The notes under the pieces: model-generated
Told to the model about the DNA's origin: nothing
The model's input: only the letters and a program-made list of their open reading frames with translations
The model's database searches: none
Made by a program: the position numbers and the translations under genes
Part shown: positions 1 to 9,900 of the stretch, in pieces
Position numbering within the stretch: position 1 is the first letter of the stretch
Layout of the letters: each line of letters starts with the position of its first letter
Assembly: GCA_017506865.1 (NCBI GenBank)
Contig: JAFCMP010000095.1
Span: 124,001 to 188,000, forward strand
Source of the DNA: Tribonema minus
Lineage: Eukaryota; Sar; Xanthophyceae; Tribonematales; Tribonemataceae
Length of the DNA: 64,000 nt
Direction of reading: 5' to 3'

Positions 1-294
1 GCGCTGAGCCACGTGTGGCAGCAAGTGCTGGCGTTGACAACGGCAAATACAACCCATGGCAGGGAAGCAACGTTAGTGTGGCTTGTGAACAAGATGATAA
101 GGCTCAGCCAGCTACTCAGTACACGTCTGCCAGCATAAGCCCCCGTGCAACTGTTGAGCAAGCTGTACCCATGGCGTGGGCTGCCTCGACGGACGAAGCG
201 CGTCGTGTTCCGACGATGGGCTGCTGCAGAAAAGACCAAGTTAAGCTACTCGACGAGCAGGAGGAGCACGACACTGGTGGTCAAGGTGACATGC
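1..294. other. Left edge, no gene seen
   Basis: Short open frames here have no recognisable domain and no splice pattern. Nothing can be supported before the tandem repeat that follows. Confidence 0.5.
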
Positions 295-915
295 AGATAT
301 GCAGCAAATTGTGGTCGGTTGATTTGGCGACTCGTCAGCAATGAACCTCCATGTGTGGTGCTTGCCAAACTGTTCGCAATGGCGACTGGCCTGGCTGGCA
401 GCTGGAGCCATGATTCAACATACAAGCCTGAGGCTTGCAGAGCCGCATGCTGTCAAATGAGGCAGTAAGCAGGCAGAAGACTGCGATCGATTGACTTGGC
501 AACCCATCAGTCGTGAATTTTTATGGCTGGTACTTACCAACTGTTTGCAACGGCGACTGGCCTGGGCTGGCTGCAGCGGAAGACATGTGCAACATGCGAG
601 GCTTGCAGAGCTGTCAGTGCCTGCTGTCACACTGGGCCGTGTATGCAGTGAGCACGTATCAGGTTGCGGTCGGGTGAATTGGCGACTCATAAGCATTGAA
701 CTGCCATGGCCGGTCCTTGCCACCTGTTTGCGATGGTGACGTGACTGCCTTGGGCTGACTGCAGCTGAAGACATATGCGACATGCGAGGCTTGCGGAGCT
801 GCCTGTGCATGCTGTCAAACTGAGCCATGTGTGCAGTGAGCACGCAGCAAGTTGTGCTCGGTTGACTTGGCGACTCGTGAGCATTATCCTGCCATCTGGC
901 AGCAGGTGCCTGGTA
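295..915. repeat. ~187-bp tandem repeat, about 3.3 diverged copies
   Basis: Units start near 300, 480, 656 and 846. Each carries in the same order a 'GGTTGA(C/T)TTGGCGACTC'-like start, a 'CTTGCCA..CTGTT(T/C)GC' segment, a 'GACATGCGAGGCTTGC' segment and a 'GCAGTGAGCACG' end. The copies differ by substitutions and small indels, so the array is old. The open frames across it are by-products of the repeat. Confidence 0.75.
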
Positions 916-1809
916 ATGCATTCTTCATGAGGCCAGGTGATACCAACGACGCACTGGTGTCAACAGCATCATGTGGTATGAGAGCAGCTGAGGCCCAGAC
1001 TAAGCTGGCACAGCAGGACGTGTTAGCACACTTCTGCCACTGCCAAGAAACCTGCATGGAGTAAGTGCATGCCTCTGGACAGTGTATGCGCTTGAAGCTA
1101 CATCATGTGGTACATTGTTTTTCTGAACTCCTGCTTTGCCATGCTTGCCAACATACACAACTGCAGTGTGCAATGAAGCAGCGTCGGTTGTGGTTATGCC
1201 TTCGATAACCCCAAGCGGTGGAGCAGTCATTACAGAACTCAGTGGAGTCGCGCAGCCCTTCATACGCACATACGCACAAAATGGCTGCTTACCTGCAGCT
1301 CAGCATGGCTGACATTTGCGCTTGAAATCTCTCAAGTTTAGGGGGAAGGTTATGCCCCCGTGTTGTTTCGCAACCAGCTTTTGGGCATTTGTACACATTG
1401 TCACACAATGCCGCCGCCTGTGTCCCCTGCTTCCTCTGCTGCTGTGCATGCATTGACAACGGTGTGCCTGTTTGCATGGCTAGCTTTCCAACATGTTCGC
1501 AATACAACAACCCTGACATCAAATTTCCACAGCTTTTGAGCAAACACAATACTCTTGTCGCTTTCTGTAGCGCCATGGTGCACTCTATCTGCTTGCGTCC
1601 CTAGGACTCTCCCCCAGCCCGCAGGGCTATTATGCAGCATCTGCAGCTGCAGTCCGCCACCTGCTTGCTGCTGCTGCACCGGCGCGAGGCGCCGCTGCCT
1701 CCGGGTGCTGCCCAGGCCGTTGCAGTGCCGGGGAGACGACGATGCGTGGCGGCGGCTGTTGCTGTTGCTGTTGCTGCGGCGGCCATGGGGCTGCTGCGGG
1801 TGGCAGCAG
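916..1809. other. Noncoding flank, no gene seen
   Basis: No domain, splice-site chain or RNA gene was recognised. Open frames are short and overlap on both strands. Confidence 0.5.
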
Positions 1810-2123
1810 TTGTTTGATCTTCTCAGCTGTTGCTGCTCGCAGAGAGGTGGCAGGTGCGGAAATCGTCTGCATGAGGGGCAGGTGCGCCACCCCTAGCGCC
1901 GCTGCGCCTTGCAGCGCAACATTGCTGGAGTGGACTCTGGAGCACACAGCACGTGCCGAAGCTGCCAGTGCAGGCGTCAAAGCAGCAGCGCGTGCGCCGC
2001 TGTAGGGGCATTTGCGGCGTCTGCCGCCGGCGGCGCGGCAGCGGTCGCTGCCATTGGCGTTGCCGTCCGTACGACTGCGGCGCTGCCTGCCGCCGTCCCT
2101 GTTTCAGCTGCAACAACAGGACT

Positions 2124-2161
<38 letters not shown>

Positions 2162-2320
2162 CCCTGGAGCAGATACTTCATTGCCAGCGCACGCAACAGC
2201 TTCGGCAGCCGATGGCATTGCAGGCGCTGCCGGGGCACGTGCTGCCGCTGCCAGTGCTACTGCCAGTGCCTCCCTGTACATGCGCTTTGACGTGCTTAAG
2301 CGATTGCACCACGCGTGCGC
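1810..2320 (-). repeat. Left copy of a GCN-rich dispersed repeat (inverted relative to 14700-15310)
   Basis: Read on the minus strand this segment has an alanine/glutamine (GCN/CAG) tract followed by a conserved stretch translating as LPLM-Q-TI-APATSLRAAT. The plus strand near 15230-15300 codes for nearly the same words (LPLMRTIATAATSLRAAT). The two copies flank the LTR element in opposite orientation and are clearly diverged. The (CAG)n at 2133-2160 belongs to this tract. It is probably a relic of the same retroelement family as the right-hand copy. Confidence 0.65.
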
Positions 2321-2852
2321 AATGACAAACAGAGCAGACAGCACACTGACACCAACAGCAGCACTCAAACAAGTGTGTATGTTACCGGGCTATCGCCCAG
2401 TGTGAAGGGTGCACCCTTGCCAGTGGGTACCCATCATGGCAGAAGACAACTAACCAAATTCAACAGACTAATAAAGCAGGTGATGCAACCCAGTGGCATC
2501 ACAGCGTTGACCGTGATGTCTCGACATTGGCTGCCCCCAACAGCGGCCAAATGACCACAGTTGAAAGCACTGATGACCGACGTGCGCCGACGTGCGTGAA
2601 TCAACATGCCACACATCACCACTGCATTTGGTCAGCACTCCTTCCTTGACCGCATTGCTCAGCGCGTGCCGCCGCCATGGGGCGTTACAGCCTAGGCACT
2701 GAACCGCCATGCCGCGTGCATGTGCAGCAGAGCGCCAGCCCGGCGGGCGCTGCACACTGGATGGCTCCTGCATGCGCTTTGTACGCCATGCTCAGATGCA
2801 CTCCATCTACATGCAGCCTCGCATCTCAGTTCATAAACTCAACCAGGCAGCC
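2321..2852. other. Noncoding flank, no gene seen
   Basis: Only short open frames with no recognisable product lie between the GCN-rich repeat and the retrotransposon. Confidence 0.5.
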
Positions 2853-2856
2853 TGAG
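2853..2856. repeat. Target-site duplication TGAG, left copy
   Basis: TGAG directly precedes the LTR at 2857, and TGAG directly follows the other LTR at 14303-14306. A 4-bp duplication fits an LTR-element integrase. Extending to 5 bp fails, because the left side reads CTGAG and the right side TGAGG. Confidence 0.75.
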
Positions 2857-3211
2857 TGAAACAAGGTTGGGGTTATATTTGTTATGTTAAGCCTGTCTTA
2901 CTTGTGGATGGGGCAGCGTTGGCTTGGGCTGATGTAGAAGGGTCCATGATGGTTGATGGTTGTTGGCTTCAGTTGTCTCTATCCTGGAGCCGTGGTATCC
3001 TAGCTGACTGACAAGAACCGAGGCCTTGCAAGCACAACCCTTCATCTGGGGAGACTCAAGAGTCTCACCGGTTAAGGGGTTTTCCTGCAATGTTCCCCTA
3101 GTTCAAACCAATTGCCCTGGGCCCTAATAACGGCCGAATATAATAGAGTTGAAACATCATAAGCCAGAAGGCTACATAAATAGTTTACTTTACATACAGC
3201 TGCCCGTGTCA
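2857..3211 (-). repeat. 3' LTR
   Basis: 355 bp, beginning TGAAACAAGG and ending GCCCGTGTCA on the plus strand. It matches 13948-14302 over its whole length by eye. It is the 3' LTR because the coding genes run on the minus strand and a polypurine tract abuts its inner edge. Confidence 0.95.
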
Positions 3212-3212
3212 A

Positions 3213-3224
3213 CTCCCCCTTCTC
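3213..3224 (-). promoter_or_regulatory. Polypurine tract (plus-strand primer site)
   Basis: On the minus strand a 12-base all-purine run, GAGAAGGGGGAG, lies 1 base inside the 3' LTR. This is the position where LTR elements prime plus-strand DNA synthesis. Confidence 0.8.
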
Positions 3225-3464
3225 ATGATTTCTCTGTCCCCAGAGAAACGCATAGCACCACAGGGATCAACGTTGCTACAGTTCTACGTTAGCGTATGTG
3301 TAATTCAATTTACTTCACCTCCACACCCAACCTTTACAGACCCTCGTATAGAGTATCCACATAGGTACTGTGCAGCGCAATATTCGTTTAAGGCGCCGCT
3401 GCACAGCTCGAGGATAGCTTCATGTCACAGCGCCGGCCAGCCACTGAGCACATGCGTGGTGTAG

Positions 3465-5681
3465 CTACCTCACATCACCATCGCTCAAATCCATGTCATC
3501 GCCACTGGATGAATCTGAACCTCCCTGACCAGACTCCTGGCCCAAGGGGACCTCTTCTGCGACCGTGGTCAGCAGAAGGTTCCAACTGGACATAGGGTCT
3601 GCCTCAGCCTGCTCGCTTGTAACTGCGGTGCTGTAGTAGTCAGGCCTCAGCCGCACGGTGATTAAACGCGTGACTGGGTGCCCGTTGTAATGCACGCGAA
3701 ATGTGTACTTGCCGGCCCGGGGCAAGTATTCCTTGAGCACTGCACGGCTCCAACCAGTTGCACTTTTGACTCTCACGGTCTGACCATGGTAAGTCGCACC
3801 AAAGTCTGGTGGGATCCCAGGGCACATTTCCTGCACCACCTTGGGGCTAGAAACCGTGACGCCCAGATCCTTTGCGCGCTGCTGAGTGGCTTCAGCCAAC
3901 GCAATTGCGCATTGCAACTGCCGCTTTGTGAAGTCCTCCCAGTCACCATCTTCATAGCGCACGCGCCAGTACGGCGCGAGGTAACCAGTGATGGTTCCCC
4001 ATAGGTACTTGACTTGTTGCTTAAGCGCGCCGCGCTCCTCACGCACCACCTTAGTACCTCTCGGGAATAGGGCCAGCGCAGCCTCTTTCGTGGCTACGCG
4101 CCGGTCCTCCCGTGGTATCCTCATGGCGTAGTCAGGCATGTCATTCACATGCTTCAACTCGTAGAGCGCGTGAAAAGTATCGAGCGTCCAAGGCATGGCA
4201 ACCTCGAGTGCATCGTCCTCTGTCTTCCATGTGCTCAACGTACCATCTCTGAGCAGCCAACGGTAGTCCCACGAACCATTGGGGTTGTACCGGCGGTCTA
4301 CCAGCCTCTCTAGCCAGCCATCCTTGGGCAGTTGCTTAATGTCTTCCTCATTAAGCACCGCGTAGGGCTTGTCAAGTTCCATGACACTTGGCCTTAAATG
4401 AAAAGGCTTCATGTTGGTCACATGTGCCTGCGTGCGACGCACCCGGCGCCCCATCATGCGGCATGAAAATGACAGCCCAGATCCGCCAGTTTCCTCTGCT
4501 ACCACCCATGGTCCAATGAATTTAGGGTCCAGCTTCCTGGAGCGTCCCTTAGCAGGCTTCTGCTTAATCATGACCAGGTCCCCAACTTTAACCTTCATTG
4601 TGCGCTTGACCGCTTCATTAGCCTTGTCAACTCTGCGCGCCTTGATGCCATATGCCTCATCAATAACCTTTTGTGCCATTTTGAGGTTGACGCGCTTGCG
4701 TTCAATCTCAGGATGTAAGTCACCACCATGCACTTCATCAGGGAAGGTTTCGAATGGCAGGGACGGCTCGCGGCCATACACACAGTAGAAAGGGCTAAGG
4801 CCTGTTTCTTCTCTGGGGGTGGACCGGAGAGCGAACTGCACAGCATCAACGCCCTCATGCCAATTCTGTTGGGTCTTGTCAACCCAGGCAGTCAGAATGG
4901 CCATGATGCGTTCATTTTGCCGTTCAGCGACCCCATTTGCCTGTGGGTGGTATGCACTTGTGTCAATTTTCATGATCCTGAAAATTGAGCACAAATCGCG
5001 CACCACAATGTTCAGAAACTCCTTGCCTTGGTCCGACACCAGTTCCTCTAACATGGATCCCATTTCTAGGATTACCTTGTACAAGAGCCTTGCAACCGTA
5101 TGCATGTCCTTGTTTTTAATTGGCATGAGCCAGCAAAATCCAGAGCGTGCCTCAATTACTGTCAGCAGCCCTATGTGCCCCTCTGAAGACACCACCGAGG
5201 TCATGGTGATGTCAGTGTGCGCTCGCTGAAACATGCGAGTTGGCAGTGTTAACATCATCTTGGCCTTGCCAGTCGTAGCCTTCTTGCGCTGTAGGCAAGA
5301 CATGCAACTAGTGACATACGTGTGTACATCACTGCTGATGCGAGGCCAGTAGAAGCGCTCAAACAGGCGGACATACGTGGCGCTTGCGCCGGCGTGACCG
5401 GCCGTGGCGTCGTCATGCCCCAGCCTCAAAACCAGAGGGCGCAGCGCGGCGGGTACAAACCATTGGCGCAGCACCATCCCGCGTTTGGGGTGGCTGGTGG
5501 CCAGATGTACCAGCACGCCGTCCTCCTCGTGACAGTACCAGTCACGGTTCACCATTAAGTGTGCAGCCAGCTCGCTATCCTGCGGGTATATATTGTCCCT
5601 CAGAGTGCGTGACACTGCCTGACACAAGGGGTCCCGCTGCTGGAGCTCAATAAACGCTTCCCGGCTTAGCATTGCCGGCAC
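3465..5681 (-). CDS. Integrase region of the polyprotein, with chromo-like and Tudor-like tails
   Basis: About 738 residues. The zinc-binding HHCC set is H89, H96, C126, C129. The catalytic triad is D157 (in AHTD), D217 (VSDQGKEF) and E253 (in YHPQANGVAERQ), giving exact D-35-E spacing. A GPY/F-like module (K-FIGPWVV) lies near residue 388. Residues ~455-510 look like a chromodomain (WLERLVDRR...WDYRWLLRDG...W), and ~545-590 like a Tudor/SH3 fold (WRVRYEDGDWEDF). A second basic beta-rich block ends near 700. Integrase joins cDNA to the genome, and chromo-like tails in this family can bias insertion to marked chromatin. The first residue shown is not a real start: the frame continues from the RNase H segment through a missing base near 5684-5692. 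Confidence 0.92.
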   Translation of the reverse strand: MPAMLSREAFIELQQRDPLCQAVSRTLRDNIYPQDSELAAHLMVNRDWYCHEEDGVLVHLATSHPKRGMVLRQWFVPAALRPLVLRLGHDDATAGHAGASATYVRLFERFYWPRISSDVHTYVTSCMSCLQRKKATTGKAKMMLTLPTRMFQRAHTDITMTSVVSSEGHIGLLTVIEARSGFCWLMPIKNKDMHTVARLLYKVILEMGSMLEELVSDQGKEFLNIVVRDLCSIFRIMKIDTSAYHPQANGVAERQNERIMAILTAWVDKTQQNWHEGVDAVQFALRSTPREETGLSPFYCVYGREPSLPFETFPDEVHGGDLHPEIERKRVNLKMAQKVIDEAYGIKARRVDKANEAVKRTMKVKVGDLVMIKQKPAKGRSRKLDPKFIGPWVVAEETGGSGLSFSCRMMGRRVRRTQAHVTNMKPFHLRPSVMELDKPYAVLNEEDIKQLPKDGWLERLVDRRYNPNGSWDYRWLLRDGTLSTWKTEDDALEVAMPWTLDTFHALYELKHVNDMPDYAMRIPREDRRVATKEAALALFPRGTKVVREERGALKQQVKYLWGTITGYLAPYWRVRYEDGDWEDFTKRQLQCAIALAEATQQRAKDLGVTVSSPKVVQEMCPGIPPDFGATYHGQTVRVKSATGWSRAVLKEYLPRAGKYTFRVHYNGHPVTRLITVRLRPDYYSTAVTSEQAEADPMSSWNLLLTTVAEEVPLGQESGQGGSDSSSGDDMDLSDGDVR

Positions 5682-6916
5682 AGGCGTGTCCCGTCAACTG
5701 GTTCAGGGACCAGTTCATGGCTGGGCCTGCTGAGTGTGCGCTTACGGCGTGGCTCCGACACCCCCTCTGTTCGCTGCGGGGGGATGGCGCCCCCTGGTAG
5801 CGGTACAGCGGTGTTGGCAGCGACCCGGCGGCGCTTGGCAGATATGCTCGCAGTCTTGCTAGATGCCGGGGAGTCCCAGTCAGACTCTGCCGCCTCATCC
5901 ATGCATGCATTAGCATACATATGCAAAGTAGCTGGACTGAAAGACATCGACGCAGTCTCTCCATCCGTCCACGAAGAGTCTTCCTCGTCCAGCTCACATA
6001 GCAAAACATTGACCTGTTGGACCGTAAGCGTAGCCAGCCTGGCTGCTATGCTTGAGTCCTCACTTGCATTCTTCATGGCTAGCTCATTGAGCGAGAAGGG
6101 AGTGCCCCACTCATTGCTCACCAGTTTACCCCTGAAGTTGGCAATTTTAATTGCCACTGCAGAAACATGTGACCCATGGTTGGTCGCCTTTGCTTGGTCA
6201 GCAAACTCCCCTAAGGGCGCCGCAAACTCTTCCACAAAATTTGCAAACTTCACCCCTGAAGGTGGTGCTGCAAAGCATGGGATTGAGTCTGACCATTGCT
6301 CGTCTGCTTGCTCATACTCTCTAGGAGCGTCCAACTCTTTTTGCATAGGGAGCCTGGACAGGCCGTCTGCATTTGAGTTCACCAGGCCTGGTCGGTGTTG
6401 TACGGTAATGTCGTACTCCAGCAACCTCATAGCCCACCGCATAAGCTTGCCATTGTGGTCCTGCAAAGTCAGCAGCCATCGTAAGGCCGCCGCATCTGTA
6501 ACCACTGTGACTGGGTTGCCCCACACGTAAGGTCGGTAATGGTTGAGTGACAGCACGACGGCCAGGCACTCTAGCGCGGTAGCGCCAAGTTTGGCGTCTT
6601 GTGTGGAATTAATTTTTGAGAAGTAACCCACTACTACTTCCATTTCCTCCTTCCCATTTACTGTGCGCCTGCGGCCTGCCGCGGGGGCAGCTTCTTTGCC
6701 ACTAAGTGCCTGCACTGGTTTAAATTGCGTCAAAATGCCACTAGTGGCAGTTTGAGATGCATCAGTGTACAGCACAAATGGTAGTGAGAAGTCTGGGTGT
6801 GACACCAGTTTTGCCTCGCACATTGCCTTTTTTAATGCCTCAAAGGCATCGCGCCTGCGCCTATCCCATACCATTTCTGCATCACTTTTGGTCAGCTCCA
6901 CAAGTGGGGCTGCCAA
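5666..6916 (-). CDS. RNase H domain and linker of the polyprotein
   Basis: About 416 residues. The Ty3-type RNase H spans residues ~45-200: LYTDAS (first Asp), ALECLAVV (Glu), VVTDAAALRWLL (Asp) and the closing region HRPGLVNSNADGLSRLP. It degrades the RNA strand during reverse transcription. Some 200 residues of low-similarity linker follow before the integrase. The segment overlaps the RT frame by 25 nt, and the RT palm-connection text (NYYRRYV... to ...LAAPL) continues across the overlap if one base is restored in the A/T run at 6921-6933. No canonical slippery heptamer is in phase there, so an indel is more likely than programmed frameshifting. Confidence 0.9.
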   Translation of the reverse strand: MAAPLVELTKSDAEMVWDRRRRDAFEALKKAMCEAKLVSHPDFSLPFVLYTDASQTATSGILTQFKPVQALSGKEAAPAAGRRRTVNGKEEMEVVVGYFSKINSTQDAKLGATALECLAVVLSLNHYRPYVWGNPVTVVTDAAALRWLLTLQDHNGKLMRWAMRLLEYDITVQHRPGLVNSNADGLSRLPMQKELDAPREYEQADEQWSDSIPCFAAPPSGVKFANFVEEFAAPLGEFADQAKATNHGSHVSAVAIKIANFRGKLVSNEWGTPFSLNELAMKNASEDSSIAARLATLTVQQVNVLLCELDEEDSSWTDGETASMSFSPATLHMYANACMDEAAESDWDSPASSKTASISAKRRRVAANTAVPLPGGAIPPQRTEGVSEPRRKRTLSRPSHELVPEPVDGTRLCRQC

Positions 6917-9900
6917 TGTTGCAAAATTTGAACATACCGCCGGTAATAGTTGAAGCAGCCCAGTACTGTACGTACTAGCCCCTTGTCAGCTCTCCCTTTG
7001 GCATTCAATGGTGCGCTCATGTCAGACATTGCCTGAACCTTTTCTGGGTCTGGACGAATGCCCCCTGATCCCACAATGTGACCAAGGAACTTGATCTCAG
7101 TTTGGAACCATTGGCATTTGTGCCGCGCCACACTTAGACCAGCGTCTTTGATGCGTGATAGGACGTCACGGATATGCGCAAGGTGCGTTTCCATGGAGTC
7201 ATCATATATCAAGACGTCGTCGACGTAAACCATGGCATATGCACCTAGGGCAGCGCCCAAAGTGTTGTGCATCAAGCGTGTGAATTGCGCAGGCAAATTC
7301 ACAAGCCCAAAAGGTGCCACTGTGTACTGCCATAGCCCTCCATCAGGTGTGCGGAATGCCGTTTTAGGCTTGTCACTTTCGCGCAATGGTATCTGATGGT
7401 AGCCCGCGGCCATGTCGACTGAGGACACGTACCGGGCGCCCTTCATTTGATGCACCATATCATCGATGTTGCCTAGACCTCTGCTGTCGCGCTTCGTAAC
7501 AGCGTTGAGACGGCGGATGTCCACGCAAAATCGTATCTTATCACCTTGCCTTGCTAGTACTGGGTTGCATGCCCATGGACCATTGCTAGGCTCCACTTGC
7601 TTGCGCACATGCATGGCCTTGACATGTTCCATGATGTACTCTGCCTCCTTTTGCGCCCACCTCCTAGCCTTTTCAGCGATGGGCATTGCATCACCAGTGT
7701 CAATCTCAAACTCCATGAGGTTTGTCACTGTCGGATTTTTGGGGTCCTTTGCAAACACGCTCGCGAATTCGTTGAACACATCCATCAGATGCTCAGCATA
7801 TGGCCTACCATCGGGGGCTTTCATATCATGAAGGTCACCTTTGGTGGGTAGCATCTCGCGTAGCTCTGCTTCAGTGCAGGGTTCCTGTGTGGTTCGAGTG
7901 CGTTCTGTGCCTGGTGTAGCAGCAGACACATTAGCAGCACCATAGGTACCAGCAGCCTTCCCCAATGCAATTGCTCGCAGCGCCGCGGTTGCAGCGTAGC
8001 TAAACTCGCTGTTCGGGTGGTGAGCTGCAGCCACCTGCAAGAGCTGTTGCTCAAGCTTGGTCGCAGATGCGTCCTCCAACTCAATGATATCCTCAGGCGA
8101 AGCCGGCCGTGCCTCACCAATGAAGGTGTTTCTGGCCATAAGCACCGGCTGGTCTGAGAAGTTCACCATGCGTGCGCGCACAGGGTTGTGCGCGCCAACA
8201 ATATCCACCGACATGGCGGCCTTTACGCCCCTTTCTTGCAACTTCAACATCGTCTGAGACATTGCGGGTTGTATTACTGCCGAGTAGGGGCTCAGCCCTT
8301 TCACTGGTGGGTGTAATGCAACTTCAACGTTCACCTCGGTGTGCGCTGGAATGAGTATGTCATTCACCAGGCACACGGCACGATGCGCAGGGGGGGCTGG
8401 TACTTTGGGGCTAATTTTCACAGCCCCTGCGGTCTTAGCGCCTTGCCACACCGTCCCATGCGCTGCCTCGCTGCCTAGCATCTTCAACTTTGGGCCGTCC
8501 GAACCTAACGGCTGGTATGTCAAATCCTCATAGTCAAAGAGGGTTTTGTACATGCCAAAGAAGTCGCTGCCTAGAATGGTGGTGATGGCCAAGTCCACAA
8601 TGTAGAACTTGTGCCGCACCAGCTTGTTACCAAACTGTAAGGTGAGGTGCAAAGCGCCTACGATCTTGACCTGTGTGCGACTGTCTGCCAGTTCTATGAC
8701 TGAATGGTCCCCCTTCTCAAGAGGGCATGTCGTCCCTGGAGATAGCTCATCCGCCGTTGCTTTTGCCATGATGCCTGCCTCAGCGCCGGGGTCCAGCAAT
8801 GAGACAAAGTCTCGTTCTTTAAACCCACGTTGGTGCTGCACGCGTGCCTTCAGCCTGGCAAACCGCTGCTTGCTGGGCTGGCCACTTGGCAACACAACTG
8901 TCTCTCCCGGCCTAACCGAGGCGGGATCCACTTCAGCGGCTTGTGAGCGGCTCGCTTCATCGTGTAGCTTGGCAGCCACAGCGCTCACGCGAGGGTTGCC
9001 TAGCCCACGCCTGCGAGTTGCCTCATGCACCGTGTCGTCAAACTGATGCTCGTCTTCACTGGCGTATGCACCTTGTGAGGAGCCGCTAGGGTGTGACTGC
9101 ACAAGTTCATCTTCCTCAACTTCATCAACATCAGAGTCTGAGTCATTGCACGAGTCATTGAGCGCTGTGCAAGACCAAGGACCTGTGTTCAAACCTTCTG
9201 CACATATCATATCAGGGGTGACTGCATACTGCCAAGCACTGTATCGTGCGGTGACGGCCGCAACCCTAGCCTGCACCTTGCCTTGCTCAGTAGGAGTCTC
9301 TGCCACATGCATGTAATCTTCAGACCCTGGCAGCATCCATTCAGGGGGGGGTGCACTAGGGTCATGGTCCAGGCGGACACCCCGGGGACAAGGGGCGCCT
9401 ACTTGAAGATCAAGCATGCCAGATGCCACAAGCCCAACGGCAATGTGAAAAGCCATGCGTGGCATGACTAAGTTTACAAGCCATAACTTCATGTCCTCAA
9501 TGGTGGCCTTGCATGGCAAGTCACGTGTGAAGGTGAGCAGGACAGCCATTTCACGCAATGACAGTACTCTTGCATTTTGCACAGGGCCAGCATCATGTTC
9601 ATCATCAGCCACATAGTCAGCCAGATCCACTGGTGGTTTTCCAGGGTTCCGCCTGACCGGGCTGGGCATGCAGTCATCGGCATCATACACACTCTTGGTA
9701 CCCTTCACGCGAGATTTCCAAAAGCAACAGCGCTCAGGGCAGCGAAGAACACGCCGTACGGACATGGGTAATGATGAACGCTGAATTGCATTAATTAACG
9801 CCCCGAACCGTGCCATAGCGGTCGTGACACCAACCCCTGCCCGCGCAATCACCACATACACCCGCCGCCGGTGGCACGCTATGCTAAAATCCGACCCCTT

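Noticed and set aside
1601-2405. Overlapping Ala/Arg/Cys-rich open frames on both strands as genes
   Set aside because: They are translations of a GCN/CAG tract in different frames; only the repeat itself can be supported.
6892-6933. Programmed -1 frameshift between RT and RNase H
   Set aside because: No in-phase slippery heptamer is present, and the shift falls in the middle of a continuous RT/RNase H region. A missing base in an A/T run is simpler.
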